Positions 18,393-26,762 of a stretch of 64,000 nt of DNA are shown here, one piece after another; positions within the stretch are counted from its first letter, which is position 1; each line of letters opens with the position of its first letter. The stretch lies in the NCBI RefSeq assembly GCF_900142215.1, contig NZ_FRAC01000033.1:5888-69887 (forward strand), written 5' to 3'. The translations under genes and the position numbers were made by a program. The DNA comes from Anaerocolumna jejuensis DSM 15929 (GTDB lineage Bacteria > Bacillota > Clostridia > Lachnospirales > Lachnospiraceae). The notes beneath the pieces were generated by a model, which saw only the letters and a list, made by a program, of their open reading frames with translations, was not told the DNA's origin and did no database searches.

Positions 18393-18551
18393 ATGAATGT
18401 TAAAGCCTTGCAGCTAACCATGAGCATGGAAGATATGCCCCTTTCACAGTCTGACAAAGAGCGAATACAAGAATGTATTGACGGGAAAGTAAGTTTTCAA
18501 GAAGTCATTACCCTATTAATTCAAAAACATACGCATAAACAGGCTGTATAA
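18393..18551 (+). CDS. VbhA-like antitoxin of a Fic toxin
   Basis: A 52-residue protein begins with the ATG at 18393. Its middle, LSQSDKERIQECIDGKVSFQ, resembles the antitoxin_VbhA domain, the short helical inhibitor that blocks the ATP site of class I Fic toxins. The toxin fragment starts 2 bp after its stop, the standard order for these pairs. The inhibitory (S/T)xxxE(G/N) motif of the family is not obvious here. Since the toxin is truncated the antitoxin is probably vestigial. No strong ribosome site is visible. Confidence 0.6.
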   Translation: MNVKALQLTMSMEDMPLSQSDKERIQECIDGKVSFQEVITLLIQKHTHKQAV

Positions 18552-18553
18552 TT

Positions 18554-18742
18554 ATGAATGGTGAATATTACTATGAATATGAAAAGGATAACTTATACTG
18601 CTATCCCAGCACTTATGTATTAAAAAACAAATTAAACATTTTAGATGAGAATGAGTTAAAGACTGCCGAACGCGAAATCACTTCCTTACGCACCGTTCAA
18701 GCATTGACCAGTAGAATAGAAGGTAACTTTGATAAGAATTAA
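18554..18742 (+). pseudogene. Truncated Fic family toxin (N-terminus only)
   Basis: The 62-residue frame begins YYYEYEKDNLYCYPSTYVLKNKL and ends LTSRIEGNFDKN, which matches the N-terminal part of Fic/Fido proteins (tyrosine-cysteine-tyrosine-proline stretch, then the AEREI helix and GNFD). In intact members this is followed by the Fido core with the HxFx(D/E)GNGR catalytic motif; here a stop follows at once and I find no continuation in any frame before the next feature. It is a remnant of an AMP-transferase toxin, immediately downstream of its VbhA-like antitoxin. Confidence 0.72.
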
Positions 18743-18920
18743 TGATAAAAGCAATGTCTATAGATACTGATGTATTATAATTACAGAATATACTTTGGAA
18801 TGTACCATAATATAAACCTATAAAAATATCCATAAATCAAATAATGCTAACCTAATAAAACACATAAAACAGGGCTTGTTCACACATAATGGAATCCACA
18901 ATAACCACACACAAAATTTA

Positions 18921-18944
18921 GGTTCAAGTCCCCATAACTGCATA
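18921..18944 (+). repeat. Partial copy of the tRNA-Leu 3' end (att-like)
   Basis: GGTTCAAGTCCCCATAACTG plus CATA matches the tRNA-Leu 3' end at 18242-18265 at 22 of 24 positions. A displaced 3' tRNA fragment is the usual scar of tRNA-targeted integration. It encloses the VbhA/Fic remnant between itself and the intact tRNA. Confidence 0.65.
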
Positions 18945-18950
18945 CTTTAA

Positions 18951-18989
18951 AGCTCTCGCAACCTTACTAAATTCAAATGGTTGCGAGCT
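18951..18989 (+). terminator. Stem-loop following the tRNA remnant
   Basis: AGCTCTCGCAACC (18951-18963) pairs with GGTTGCGAGCT (18979-18989), followed by the T-rich TCTTATTTCTTT. Its distance from the tRNA remnant is like that of a tRNA terminator, so it may be the terminator of the original tRNA locus. The sequence from 18990 to 19287 shows nothing I can identify. Confidence 0.6.
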
Positions 18990-19287
18990 TCTTATTTCTT
19001 TAAAATTCTGTTAACCTCTGCTAACGTGCCTTTTTATAGCATAAACTATAAATGATGAATCCTTTCCATATTGATATCTTATTTTAGTTAATCTTACTTT
19101 ACTTCCTTTTTGGCTACATGAATTAATTATAAATGTAAATACACATTATCTATGTAATAAAAAATCATAAACATTATTATCACCCGATACATCCAAATTG
19201 CAGAAAGATTGACCTCTCATAGGTTCTAATGTATATAATGATAATCCAGATTTCTCAATCCATGAGTTTTTTTAATTTTATATTTTA

Positions 19288-19575
19288 TTAACTGCTGCTG
19301 TGATCAATAATCCAGTCAATGATATACTCTGTATGATATTTTCCACTTGCTATGCCCAACCCAAGATCAATAGTATCCTGATTACTTGCATTCACTTCAA
19401 TGTTATTAACATAACTCTGTATTGATGAATATAGCTCGAAATTTTCATATGTCTGAAATTGTGCGTTCAATGCCATATCAAGTAATCCTTCGTCTCAGAC
19501 TCCATCTAATCCTCCTGATTGCTCTATGGCCATTGAATGCATTGAAAGAATCTGTTTCTTTTGCAGCTTCATCAT
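19288..19575 (-). pseudogene. doc: Broken Doc toxin (stop codon plus catalytic core deletion)
   Basis: Read from the ATG at 19575 the frame gives MMKLQKKQILSMHSMAIEQS, then GGLDGV, an in-frame TGA, and DEGLLDMALNAQFQTYENF. This is the start of a Doc (death-on-curing) toxin, with TGA where family members have an Arg codon (GxRDEGLL). After SIQSYVNN the sequence jumps to IDLGLGIASGKYHTEYIIDW, which is the Doc C-terminus; the central segment with the HPFxDGNKRT active site is missing. The gene therefore has a nonsense mutation and an internal deletion and cannot make a kinase-active toxin. Confidence 0.8.
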
Positions 19576-19588
19576 TTTGCTAATTCCT

Positions 19589-19744
19589 CTATGCTTCTGC
19601 ATACCTAGAAAGAAATTTTCTTGCCGCCTCTTCAACCATTAGGTTGTCGTCAGTAACTTCATCCTGTATCTTACTATAATCGATTATAATATATCTTGGT
19701 GCATTATTTTTCAAAATAACCGCTGAACCTTTTTCGTCAACCAT
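19589..19744 (-). pseudogene. phd: Phd/YefM-type antitoxin, N-terminally truncated
   Basis: The 51 codons from the ATG at 19744 encode MVDEKGSAVILKNNAPRYII, the second half of a Phd/YefM antitoxin DNA-binding domain, followed by an acidic tail. Upstream in the same frame FEVAR continues the family motif (F-x-x-VAR-x-VDE-x-G), but this homology stops within about 20 bp, next to the nitroreductase stop codon. The first approximately 25 residues are therefore missing. It is 13 bp upstream of the broken doc gene, the normal phd-doc order. Confidence 0.65.
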
Positions 19745-19766
19745 ACGCGCAACCTCGAATATAAAA

Positions 19767-20291
19767 CTATTTTATCTTAATCACATAGCCATCTTTTCTT
19801 AGCTTAGCTTTGGGAAGGTCTCCTGCTATATAACCTAATGTACAATGTCCTATACCTATATAATTATCACCAATACCCCATTCTCTCAAAAGTGCTTTTC
19901 CTGCATCACTTTCAAATTCTTCTTTTGCCCGATGAATCCAGCAGGAACCTAGCCCGATGGCATGGGCAGCATTCATAAGATTTCCCAGCACCAGACTGCC
20001 ATCCTCTATATAGGTCGGTCTATTTTTATCTGCTAGTACGATTATGACCGTGGGTGCACCATAAAATGGTTCAAAACCACTTTGTCCAAGGATATTCGCA
20101 TTTATTACAGATAATTTTGCAATGATTGCTTTGTCCTGCACTGCTACGATGAGTGGCGACTGTAATCCCCTTCCGTTAGGTGCATAAGTCCCGACTTCCA
20201 GTACTGTATTTAATTCTTCTTCCGTAATCTGCTCCGGTTTATATTTATGGATGCTTCTTCTTTCTTTTAAATCTTTTATTGTTGTATTCAT
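19767..20291 (-). CDS. Nitroreductase family protein
   Basis: The 174-residue protein matches small nitroreductase-type FMN enzymes: the N-terminal RRSIHKYKPEQITEEEL motif, then APNGRGLQSP, and GLGSCWIHRAKEEF in the C-terminal half. These dimeric proteins reduce nitro or quinone compounds or act on other electrophiles with NAD(P)H; the natural substrate is unknown. AAGAGGAGATATCAT precedes the ATG. Its downstream edge joins the truncated Phd/Doc remnant. Confidence 0.88.
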   Translation of the reverse strand: MNTTIKDLKERRSIHKYKPEQITEEELNTVLEVGTYAPNGRGLQSPLIVAVQDKAIIAKLSVINANILGQSGFEPFYGAPTVIIVLADKNRPTYIEDGSLVLGNLMNAAHAIGLGSCWIHRAKEEFESDAGKALLREWGIGDNYIGIGHCTLGYIAGDLPKAKLRKDGYVIKIK

Positions 20292-20765
20292 ATGATATCT
20301 CCTCTTGCCATAGCCCTAAAGTTTGGGATTTACTTGTTAATTTATTATCTTATTATCATCCTATTTTCTCTATGGCTTTTCTTTAGGAAAATAACGCTTA
20401 TCTTTACATACACCACGCAAATTATTACTTCCCTGTCAACAATTAATGGAAGCAGCTGCTTTTCAAGTCTTCTCAGTAATATATAGCTAAAAATTGATCT
20501 GCAAAGCCCCAAAATTTCAGAACCTTATTTTTGTATTTGGAATTTTCCAGATGGCAACTACTGTATTACTTAACAATACTATGTTTTGGATACCCACTAC
20601 ATGCTTTCTTAAAATTATCTGAATATACTTAAGTTATTTTTAAATTTTCTGGGTAATATAGTAAAATGATTTTTCTTGTACTATACTAAAAATTAATCTT
20701 GAAAGCATTACGCTTAAATTCAGCTAATGCGCCCAGGAATAGACAGTAATTGAGAGGAGAAAAAA
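20292..20765. other. Intergenic region between divergent genes, 474 bp
   Basis: This AT-rich stretch separates the nitroreductase from the lipoprotein gene. It holds an inverted pair TATAGTA / TACTATA at about 20657-20687 and two similar approximately 22-bp stretches (CTAAAAATT-GATCT near 20486 and CTAAAAATTAATCT near 20686). Promoters must be present but none is clear enough to mark. Confidence 0.4.
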
Positions 20766-21959
20766 ATGTATAAGAAGTTTTTAACTTTAAGTGTAATTTT
20801 GGTATGCTGTATATTTACAATAAGCTGCACCAAAAAGACTTCCCTGTCTGAAAAACAAAGTTACAGAGCTACTGATACTACCGGTTCCATAATGACATTA
20901 GCAAATACACCTGCTGCAATCCCATTAGAAGCTGCTGCAACACCAATAAAGACTGTTTCAACACCATTTAAAGCCGTTTCAACACCATTTAAAGCCGTTT
21001 TAACACCATTAAAAGCCGGTGCAATACCATTAAAAACCGTTCCAACCTCAAAAACAGTTAAACAGACTGCTATCTTAAAGGATATAAACGTTGTTTATAT
21101 GAAGGATAGTAAGAAGGGATGGGCATTACGATTAAATGGCAGTTTAATCACAACAAATAACGCATGGTCTTCCTATAAGGAAATACATAAGTTTACTGCT
21201 CACTATGATGATGCTGAATCCATGCCTTCTATTACATATGTGAATAATACTCTATATGTTTTTGGATTTTTTAGCCAGGCAAGTGGCATTGATGTTTATA
21301 AATCAAAGGATGATGGCAGTACCTGGAGCAAAGGCCATATAAAATCAGCTAACATTAAAGATGCTAGAGGCGGTGAACTATATAGTAGTTTTGTTAATAA
21401 TAAAGTTGGATATTTGTTGTACTGCGGCGGCCCGGCTGCAGGACTGATGGAAAAATATTTATTCAAAACTACAGATGGCGGAAAAACCTATAAAGAAATA
21501 GATGATGTTTCATATATTCAAGGCTATCCCACTGGTATGGCATTCAATAAAGCCGGTACCGGATTTATTACCAGTACATACCATGGCGCTGATAATTCCT
21601 ACCTGTATAGGTTAACTAATACTGCTAAGACATGGAAGAATTTAATAGTACGGCAGCCTAAAGATTTAAACTATAGATATATTGAAGGCTACCCACCATA
21701 CTTTATCGGTAAAAAAGGGATTATGATTTTGAAATATGCGACTGATAATGATCCTGTCTATGTCATATTTCAATCTTCTGACAACGGGAAAACATGGACT
21801 CCAGAAGATAGAATTCCCCTGCAAGGCTCCTTAGCAAGCTATAGCTTCAGTAATAGAAATACGTTGTATATCATAGACGTTACAGGAAGAATGCTAAAGG
21901 TAGTGAAAAACAATGATAAATGGGCACTAAGCTCAGTAACCACAAAATTTAACCGATAA
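20766..21959 (+). CDS. Secreted lipoprotein with Asp-box (BNR) repeats
   Basis: The 397-residue protein starts with a lipoprotein signal peptide (MYKKFLTLSVILVCCIFTIS then Cys21). A low-complexity linker (about residues 40-100) contains degenerate repeats of TPFKAV and TPLKA. The rest is a beta-propeller candidate with Asp-box motifs SKDDGSTWSKG, TTDGGKTYKE and SSDNGKTWTPED, as found in sialidase-like and photosynthesis-stability-like propellers. No sialidase catalytic set (Arg triad, FRIP) is visible, so it is more likely a binding or scaffold protein. GAGAGGAGAAAAAA is a strong ribosome site. Confidence 0.82.
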   Translation: MYKKFLTLSVILVCCIFTISCTKKTSLSEKQSYRATDTTGSIMTLANTPAAIPLEAAATPIKTVSTPFKAVSTPFKAVLTPLKAGAIPLKTVPTSKTVKQTAILKDINVVYMKDSKKGWALRLNGSLITTNNAWSSYKEIHKFTAHYDDAESMPSITYVNNTLYVFGFFSQASGIDVYKSKDDGSTWSKGHIKSANIKDARGGELYSSFVNNKVGYLLYCGGPAAGLMEKYLFKTTDGGKTYKEIDDVSYIQGYPTGMAFNKAGTGFITSTYHGADNSYLYRLTNTAKTWKNLIVRQPKDLNYRYIEGYPPYFIGKKGIMILKYATDNDPVYVIFQSSDNGKTWTPEDRIPLQGSLASYSFSNRNTLYIIDVTGRMLKVVKNNDKWALSSVTTKFNR

Positions 21960-22023
21960 ATAAGTGCAGTGCCAGCAACAGCAAACTGCTTTACTTCAGT
22001 AACCACAAAGTTTAATCAATAAA
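21933..22023 (+). repeat. Duplicated 3' end of the lipoprotein gene
   Basis: TCAGTAACCACAAAATTTAA at 21933, spanning the gene's last codons and stop, is repeated with few changes at 21996, 63 bp downstream. The intervening sequence is only loosely similar. Confidence 0.65.
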
Positions 22024-22071
22024 GCGATTATAGCAAATTAATATTTTATGATTTGAGTGACAAAAGCCTTG

Positions 22072-22314
22072 CTTCAAAAGAAACACAGGCAATTTGCACA
22101 AACCAGAAAGAACGAATGCGCCTATGGAAAGGTATTAGAAGTCCTTTCTCTGAATATTTTGTGCTATATTATAAAAAGATTGTTTGAGCGCAAGCGAGTT
22201 ATCTGTTTTATAATATGCCCAGCACAAAATATTCAGAGAATTAGGACTTCTTATACCTTGGAATCGAAGCATGAGTTCTTTCTGGTTTGTGCAAATTGCC
22301 GTCCCCTTTTGAAA
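22072..22314. mobile_element. MITE-like palindromic element (about 243 bp)
   Basis: The left arm has GGCAATTTGCACAAACCAGA from 22089 and AGAAGTCC...TCTCTGAATATTTTGTGCT from about 22137; the right arm carries the same words in reverse complement (22210-22307). Identity is very high over about 100 bp per arm with small insertions, and the centre is about 30 bp. It has no transposase. The terminal sequence differs from the element at 6689-6920, so the two belong to different families. It lies between the lipoprotein gene and glgD, with nothing else visible up to 22452. Confidence 0.65.
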
Positions 22315-22452
22315 GACTACCCTTTCGAGACCCAAATCATTTATTAATCTTTATATAACCCACATATAAAGCAAATTTTAGCTTAGCTTGCTATATACGT
22401 GGGTTTGCATATTCTAACAGTCCGGTATTTATCAATTTATCAACAGCCTCTT

Positions 22453-23568
22453 TTACAGCTTACTTCCTTTATCCACATAAATAGGCTGCTGTTCACAGCC
22501 AACTAATATCCTTCCATTACAAAAGACAGCGGATTTATCCGAGAGCACATACTGGAGCAGTGCATTTTCCCCGACAAAGGTCCCTTTCATCAGTATCGAA
22601 TCCTTTACTACCGCTCCTTTTTCAACGGTAACAGCTGAAAATAATATACTATTTTCCACCTGTCCTTCTATGAGACAGCCGTCTGCTATCAGGCTATGGG
22701 AAACCTTAGCATTGCTTCCATATCTGGCAGGTATATCATCCATTACCTTGGTGTAGACCGGACCATAATTGTAGAATAGCATTTCCCTTGCCTTTGGCTC
22801 CAAAATATCCATGTTTGCCTTGAAATAGTCATTTATCGAGTTAATTTTTCGAAGGAATCCCTCATACTCCCACGCCGCTAGCTTGTAACGGCCTATATTC
22901 TTTTGAAAGATATCCCTTTCAATGTCTGTCAGGCTGTAGGCCATCGCTTCCTGAATTACGCTTACAAGAAATTGCTTTCCCGTAATCCACATGTTGGTTC
23001 CGATGAAATTCCCTTCTTCGGCAGTTTGAGATATTTTTATTTCTGTAACCAGCCCTTCTGTGGATATGCTGTAGACCGTTTCCTGCTGCCTCTCCTCTCC
23101 TTCCTTCAATTTATAGGAGATTACTGTAATATCCGCCCCTTGCGTAATATGAAAGGACAGCGGCTCTTCCCAATCCATACTGCAAATAGTATCACAATCT
23201 GTAATAATAACATAATCATATCTGGATTTATTAATATAGGTCATGATGCCATTCAAGGCCTCGATTTTATTCCGGTAAATACCCGCAGAGGAACGTCCAT
23301 AGGGAGGGAACAGAAATAATCCTTCTCTTTTTCTTGCCAAATCCCACTCTTTACCGGAACCCAAATGTTCAAGCAAGGACTGATAATTGCTTTTTGCCAC
23401 TATTCCCACACTGGCAACAGAGGAATTGCGCATGTTGGAGAGCATAAAATCCACTAACCGGTACTTCCCGGCAAAGGGGAGAGCTCCCATAGTCCGGCTG
23501 TTGGTTATTTCATGCATTTCTTCATCATGCATATTGGAAAATATGATTCCGATGGCATTCAGATTCAT
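22453..23568 (-). CDS. glgD: Glucose-1-phosphate adenylyltransferase subunit GlgD
   Basis: The 371-residue protein resembles ADP-glucose pyrophosphorylase but with the altered N-terminal motif of GlgD (LPFAGKYRLVDFMLSNMRNS, without the GGEGSRL loop), followed by a shortened left-handed beta-helix. In Firmicutes GlgD is a non-catalytic partner that raises activity of GlgC. The genes overlap by 4 bp (ATGA), so translation is coupled. No other glycogen genes are visible nearby. Confidence 0.92.
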   Translation of the reverse strand: MNLNAIGIIFSNMHDEEMHEITNSRTMGALPFAGKYRLVDFMLSNMRNSSVASVGIVAKSNYQSLLEHLGSGKEWDLARKREGLFLFPPYGRSSAGIYRNKIEALNGIMTYINKSRYDYVIITDCDTICSMDWEEPLSFHITQGADITVISYKLKEGEERQQETVYSISTEGLVTEIKISQTAEEGNFIGTNMWITGKQFLVSVIQEAMAYSLTDIERDIFQKNIGRYKLAAWEYEGFLRKINSINDYFKANMDILEPKAREMLFYNYGPVYTKVMDDIPARYGSNAKVSHSLIADGCLIEGQVENSILFSAVTVEKGAVVKDSILMKGTFVGENALLQYVLSDKSAVFCNGRILVGCEQQPIYVDKGSKL

Positions 23569-24773
23569 TTCATCACCTCCCGGTGGTCAACATCAACCAT
23601 CATATTTCCTTCTATTGTTTCAGAATCCTGTATGTGAACATTTCTCCCAATAACGGTCAAAGGTACCAAAGGTCTACCCTCTTCCGGAAAAGCCTCACCG
23701 ATAGATGCCTTTTCTCCGATAACCGTATTTTCATCAATAATGGCATTTTGGATTTTAGCTCCTTTTTTAATTCGTACTCCCGGTAAAATAATAGAATTAC
23801 AGATATGGGCACCTTCCTCTACCGTAACCCCATGAAAGATTACGGAGGAATGAATATTCCCGGAAATACTGCAGCCCTCCGTTATGATACAGTTATCCAT
23901 TGCTGCTCCGGAGCTTATATAATGGGGCAGAAGTACAGGATTATTAGCATAAATCGCCCAATGCCTGTCACTGGTCAGAATATTTTCCTTGCCGGTCAGC
24001 AAATCCATCTGCGCTTCCCACAGGCTTTCCATGGTACCGACATCCTTCCAGTAGCCATAAAAGGGATAGGCATACATCCTCTCACCGGCTGCAAGCATGG
24101 CAGGAATGATATTTTTTCCAAAGTCATTGGAGGAAGAGGCAAGCTTTTCATCCATTTCAAGATAATTCTTTAATTTATCCCACCGGAAAATATAGATACC
24201 CATGGATGCCTTATTGCTCTTTGGCTCCCTGGGTTTTTCCTCGAATTCATAAATCTTATTGTCCTCCTTTGTATTCATGATACCAAAGCGTGAAGCCTCC
24301 CCGATATCCACTTCTATTACTGCAATGGTACAATCTGCCTCTTTTTCCTTATGATATTCTAACATTCGGTAATAATTCATTTTATAAATATGATCCCCTG
24401 ACAGTACTAAAACGTATTCTGCCTTATACCTGTCAATGAAAGGGATATTTTGCGCAATGGCATTGGCCGTTCCCTTATACCAGTCAGAAGCCTCCCTTTT
24501 CTGATAGGGAGGCAGAATATGAATTCCGCCGTCTGCCCTGTCTAAATCCCAGGACTGTCCGTTACCAATATAATCATTTAACTCATGGGGCTGATACTGG
24601 GTCAGCACACCAACGGTATCGATCCTTGAATTGACACAGTTGGATAAGGTAAAATCAATAATCCGATACTTTCCGCCAAAATAAACAGCAGGCTTTGCCC
24701 TGTTCTTCGTCAGAACACCCAGTCTGCTGCCCTCTCCTCCGGCTAAAAGCATGGCAATACATTCTTTTTGCAT
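23565..24773 (-). CDS. glgC: Glucose-1-phosphate adenylyltransferase GlgC
   Basis: The protein of 402 residues contains the catalytic GGEGSRLGVLTKNRAKPAV motif near its N-terminus, the FTLSNCVNS stretch, the DHIYKM metal-binding Asp loop, and a C-terminal beta-helix. It makes ADP-glucose from ATP and glucose-1-phosphate, the first step of glycogen synthesis. I prefer the ATG at 24773 (GAAGAGGTATTT upstream) to one at 24791. It forms a two-gene operon with glgD. Confidence 0.94.
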   Translation of the reverse strand: MQKECIAMLLAGGEGSRLGVLTKNRAKPAVYFGGKYRIIDFTLSNCVNSRIDTVGVLTQYQPHELNDYIGNGQSWDLDRADGGIHILPPYQKREASDWYKGTANAIAQNIPFIDRYKAEYVLVLSGDHIYKMNYYRMLEYHKEKEADCTIAVIEVDIGEASRFGIMNTKEDNKIYEFEEKPREPKSNKASMGIYIFRWDKLKNYLEMDEKLASSSNDFGKNIIPAMLAAGERMYAYPFYGYWKDVGTMESLWEAQMDLLTGKENILTSDRHWAIYANNPVLLPHYISSGAAMDNCIITEGCSISGNIHSSVIFHGVTVEEGAHICNSIILPGVRIKKGAKIQNAIIDENTVIGEKASIGEAFPEEGRPLVPLTVIGRNVHIQDSETIEGNMMVDVDHREVMK

Positions 24774-24838
24774 AAATACCTCTTCTTTCATTATGTCATA
24801 TACTGCTGCTTTACTGTATTTTTCTCAAATAAAACCAA

Positions 24839-24909
24839 TGAGAGCTGAGCTTAACTTATAACATCCAATTCAGCCTTTATAGCTATATTTTTTAATTCTA
24901 CAGCTCTCA
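24839..24909. other. Inverted repeat in the leader of glgC
   Basis: TGAGAGCTG (24839-24847) and CAGCTCTCA (24901-24909) form a 9-bp perfect stem with a 53-base span, about 65 bp upstream of glgC. The wider gap 24792-25343, between divergent glgC and adh, is AT-rich and shows no riboswitch class I recognise and no reading frame. Confidence 0.4.
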
Positions 24910-25343
24910 TACAATACTCATATCTATGCTTTAATATCCTTAACCTTTATAGCTTTACATTGCCCGTTGTAATAGCAAATTGCAATTTTTCACATACTTA
25001 TGATAAACATCTGCTTTTATCTATTATCATTCCAAAAATGACAGCTTTTATGATATTAGAAATTTTGTAAATATGTTAATTTTATGTAACAATAAAAATT
25101 AAGATGACTTTGTAAATTCATTGCATATAAAGTAATTTTGCAGCTGGCTGTAAGTCTCACTTCACGAACAGAATACAGCAAATTATGGATATAATATAAA
25201 AATTATACCCTAATCCCAAAGCAGAACAGCCCATACAACCCATACCTTTACTTTTTCAATCCTCATATTGATAATTATTTAACAATCTTGTATAATATAA
25301 ATTGTCTGATATAAAATTGCATACTAAAAAGGAGAAGCACAAT

Positions 25344-26396
25344 ATGAAAGGTTTTGGAATGCTGTCAATTAATCAAGCCGGATGGATAGAAAAAGAAAAG
25401 CCATCCTGCGGAGCACTGGACGCAATCGTCCATCCGATAGTATTAGCACCTTGTTCATCGGATACACATATCCTTCATGGAGGTTCCGGCGAACATACAA
25501 ATTTGATTTTAGGCCATGAATCCGTAGGAAGGATTGTAGAAGTCGGCAATCTGGTAAAAAATTTCAAGGCCGGCGATACAGTAGTTGTACCATGCACTAC
25601 ACCGGACTGGCTGACAGAAAATGTACAGGGTGAATATAATGCACATGACGAAGGCCTTATGAATAGTTTTAAGTTTTTAGGCTCCAAGGACGGTACCTTT
25701 GCCGAATATTTCCACGTAAATCAGGCAGATGCCAACCTGGTGCTGCTTCCGGAAGGAGTTTCTCCCGAAGCGGCTGTTATGACTGTGGATATGATGTCTA
25801 CCGGATTTCACGGTGTGGAAAATGCAAATATTAAATTTGGTGATAAGGTAGTCGTAATCGGTATCGGCCCTGTGGGACTGATGGCTGTTGCAGGCTCTAA
25901 ACTGCACGGCGCAGGCCAGATTATCGCAATCGGCACCCGTCCAAATTGCATTGAAGTGGCGAAAGAATATGGAGCAACAGATATTGTCAGCTATAAGAAC
26001 GGTGATATCGTCAGCCAGATTATGGAGTTAACTGGAGATGGCGCCGATTCCGTTATCATTGCAGGCGGAAATGCAGAAAGCTTCAGACAGGCAGTTGAAA
26101 TGACAAAGCCAGGGGGTTATATCTCCAACGTGAATTTCTTTGACATCAAGGAGGTTTTAGCCATGCCCGCTTATTCATGGGGACTTGGTATGGCAAACAA
26201 GACAATCCGCGGAGGCTTCTGCCCAGGCGGCGCTTTGAGGATCAGAAAAATGCTCGATATGGTCAAATATAACAGAGTGGATACCACCAAGCTTATTACA
26301 CATCGTTTTAATGGCATGGAAGAAATTGAAGATGCCTTTAACCTCATGGACAGAAAGTCCAGTGATTTGATTAAGCCGGTTGTTTTTATTGACTAA
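25344..26396 (+). CDS. Zinc-dependent secondary alcohol dehydrogenase (isopropanol type)
   Basis: The 350-residue protein strongly resembles the NADP-dependent secondary alcohol dehydrogenases of Thermoanaerobacter and Clostridium beijerinckii: MKGFGMLSINQAGWIEKEKP start, catalytic zinc ligands Cys37 region (LAPCSSDTHI), GHE near residue 59 and Asp150 region, and nucleotide-binding GIGPVGLMA near 175. It lacks the four structural-zinc cysteines, as expected for this subgroup. I use the ATG at 25344 (AAAAGGAGAAGCACAAT) rather than an upstream frame start. It reduces ketones or aldehydes; the exact substrate is inferred. Confidence 0.9.
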   Translation: MKGFGMLSINQAGWIEKEKPSCGALDAIVHPIVLAPCSSDTHILHGGSGEHTNLILGHESVGRIVEVGNLVKNFKAGDTVVVPCTTPDWLTENVQGEYNAHDEGLMNSFKFLGSKDGTFAEYFHVNQADANLVLLPEGVSPEAAVMTVDMMSTGFHGVENANIKFGDKVVVIGIGPVGLMAVAGSKLHGAGQIIAIGTRPNCIEVAKEYGATDIVSYKNGDIVSQIMELTGDGADSVIIAGGNAESFRQAVEMTKPGGYISNVNFFDIKEVLAMPAYSWGLGMANKTIRGGFCPGGALRIRKMLDMVKYNRVDTTKLITHRFNGMEEIEDAFNLMDRKSSDLIKPVVFID

Positions 26397-26528
26397 AAAA
26401 TCATAGCTGCTATTTTAACATTGCCTGGAGCTGACCAACCTATGTACCACATGTATTAGGAAAACTGCAAAAGCCCTTATTCTATGCGGGATAAGGGAAT
26501 ATCAAAAATAAATATGGACTATCACATT

Positions 26529-26575
26529 ACACAAAAATACCGCCCAAATAGACATGATGGGCGGTATTTTTGTGT
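26529..26575. terminator. Bidirectional-type intrinsic terminator
   Basis: ACACAAAAATACCGCCC and its exact complement form a 17-bp perfect stem with a 13-base loop. The A-run on one side and T-run on the other would end transcription in either direction. It lies 130 bp past the alcohol dehydrogenase. Confidence 0.85.
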
Positions 26576-26681
26576 TCAGATGGTTCTCACTTGGGGGCAC
26601 ATATTGACTATTTCCTAACATGTTGGCAGGTGAAGTGTAAACTACTCTTCTTTCGTCCCGCAAATTTAAATAGTTATAACA

Positions 26682-26733
26682 TTGCATTTTATAATTTACT
26701 ATGTTATACTCTCCTTTAAGGTACTGTAGTACC
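26682..26733 (+). promoter_or_regulatory. Promoter and palindromic operator of the ABC-2 / TetR operon
   Basis: TTGCAT (26682-26687) and TATACT (26705-26710) are 17 bp apart. The perfect palindrome GGTACT-GT-AGTACC (26720-26733) lies just downstream of the -10 box, about 30 bp before the GTG start. The operon's last gene is a TetR repressor, so this is the natural candidate for its autoregulatory operator. Confidence 0.65.
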
Positions 26734-26762
26734 CTATATTTCATAACAATGGAGGTATTTAC

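Noticed and set aside
18900..18944. A second complete tRNA near the tRNA-Leu gene
   Set aside because: Only the T-arm and acceptor 3' strand are present; there is no D-arm or anticodon arm upstream.
22057..22347. 96- and 66-residue reading frames in the 22-kb palindrome
   Set aside because: They lie within the hairpin element on opposite strands, have no ribosome site and show no protein-like pattern; they are by-products of the repeat.
24792..25343. Long leader of glgC considered for a riboswitch
   Set aside because: Only a simple 9-bp inverted repeat is visible; none of the riboswitch core motifs I know fits.
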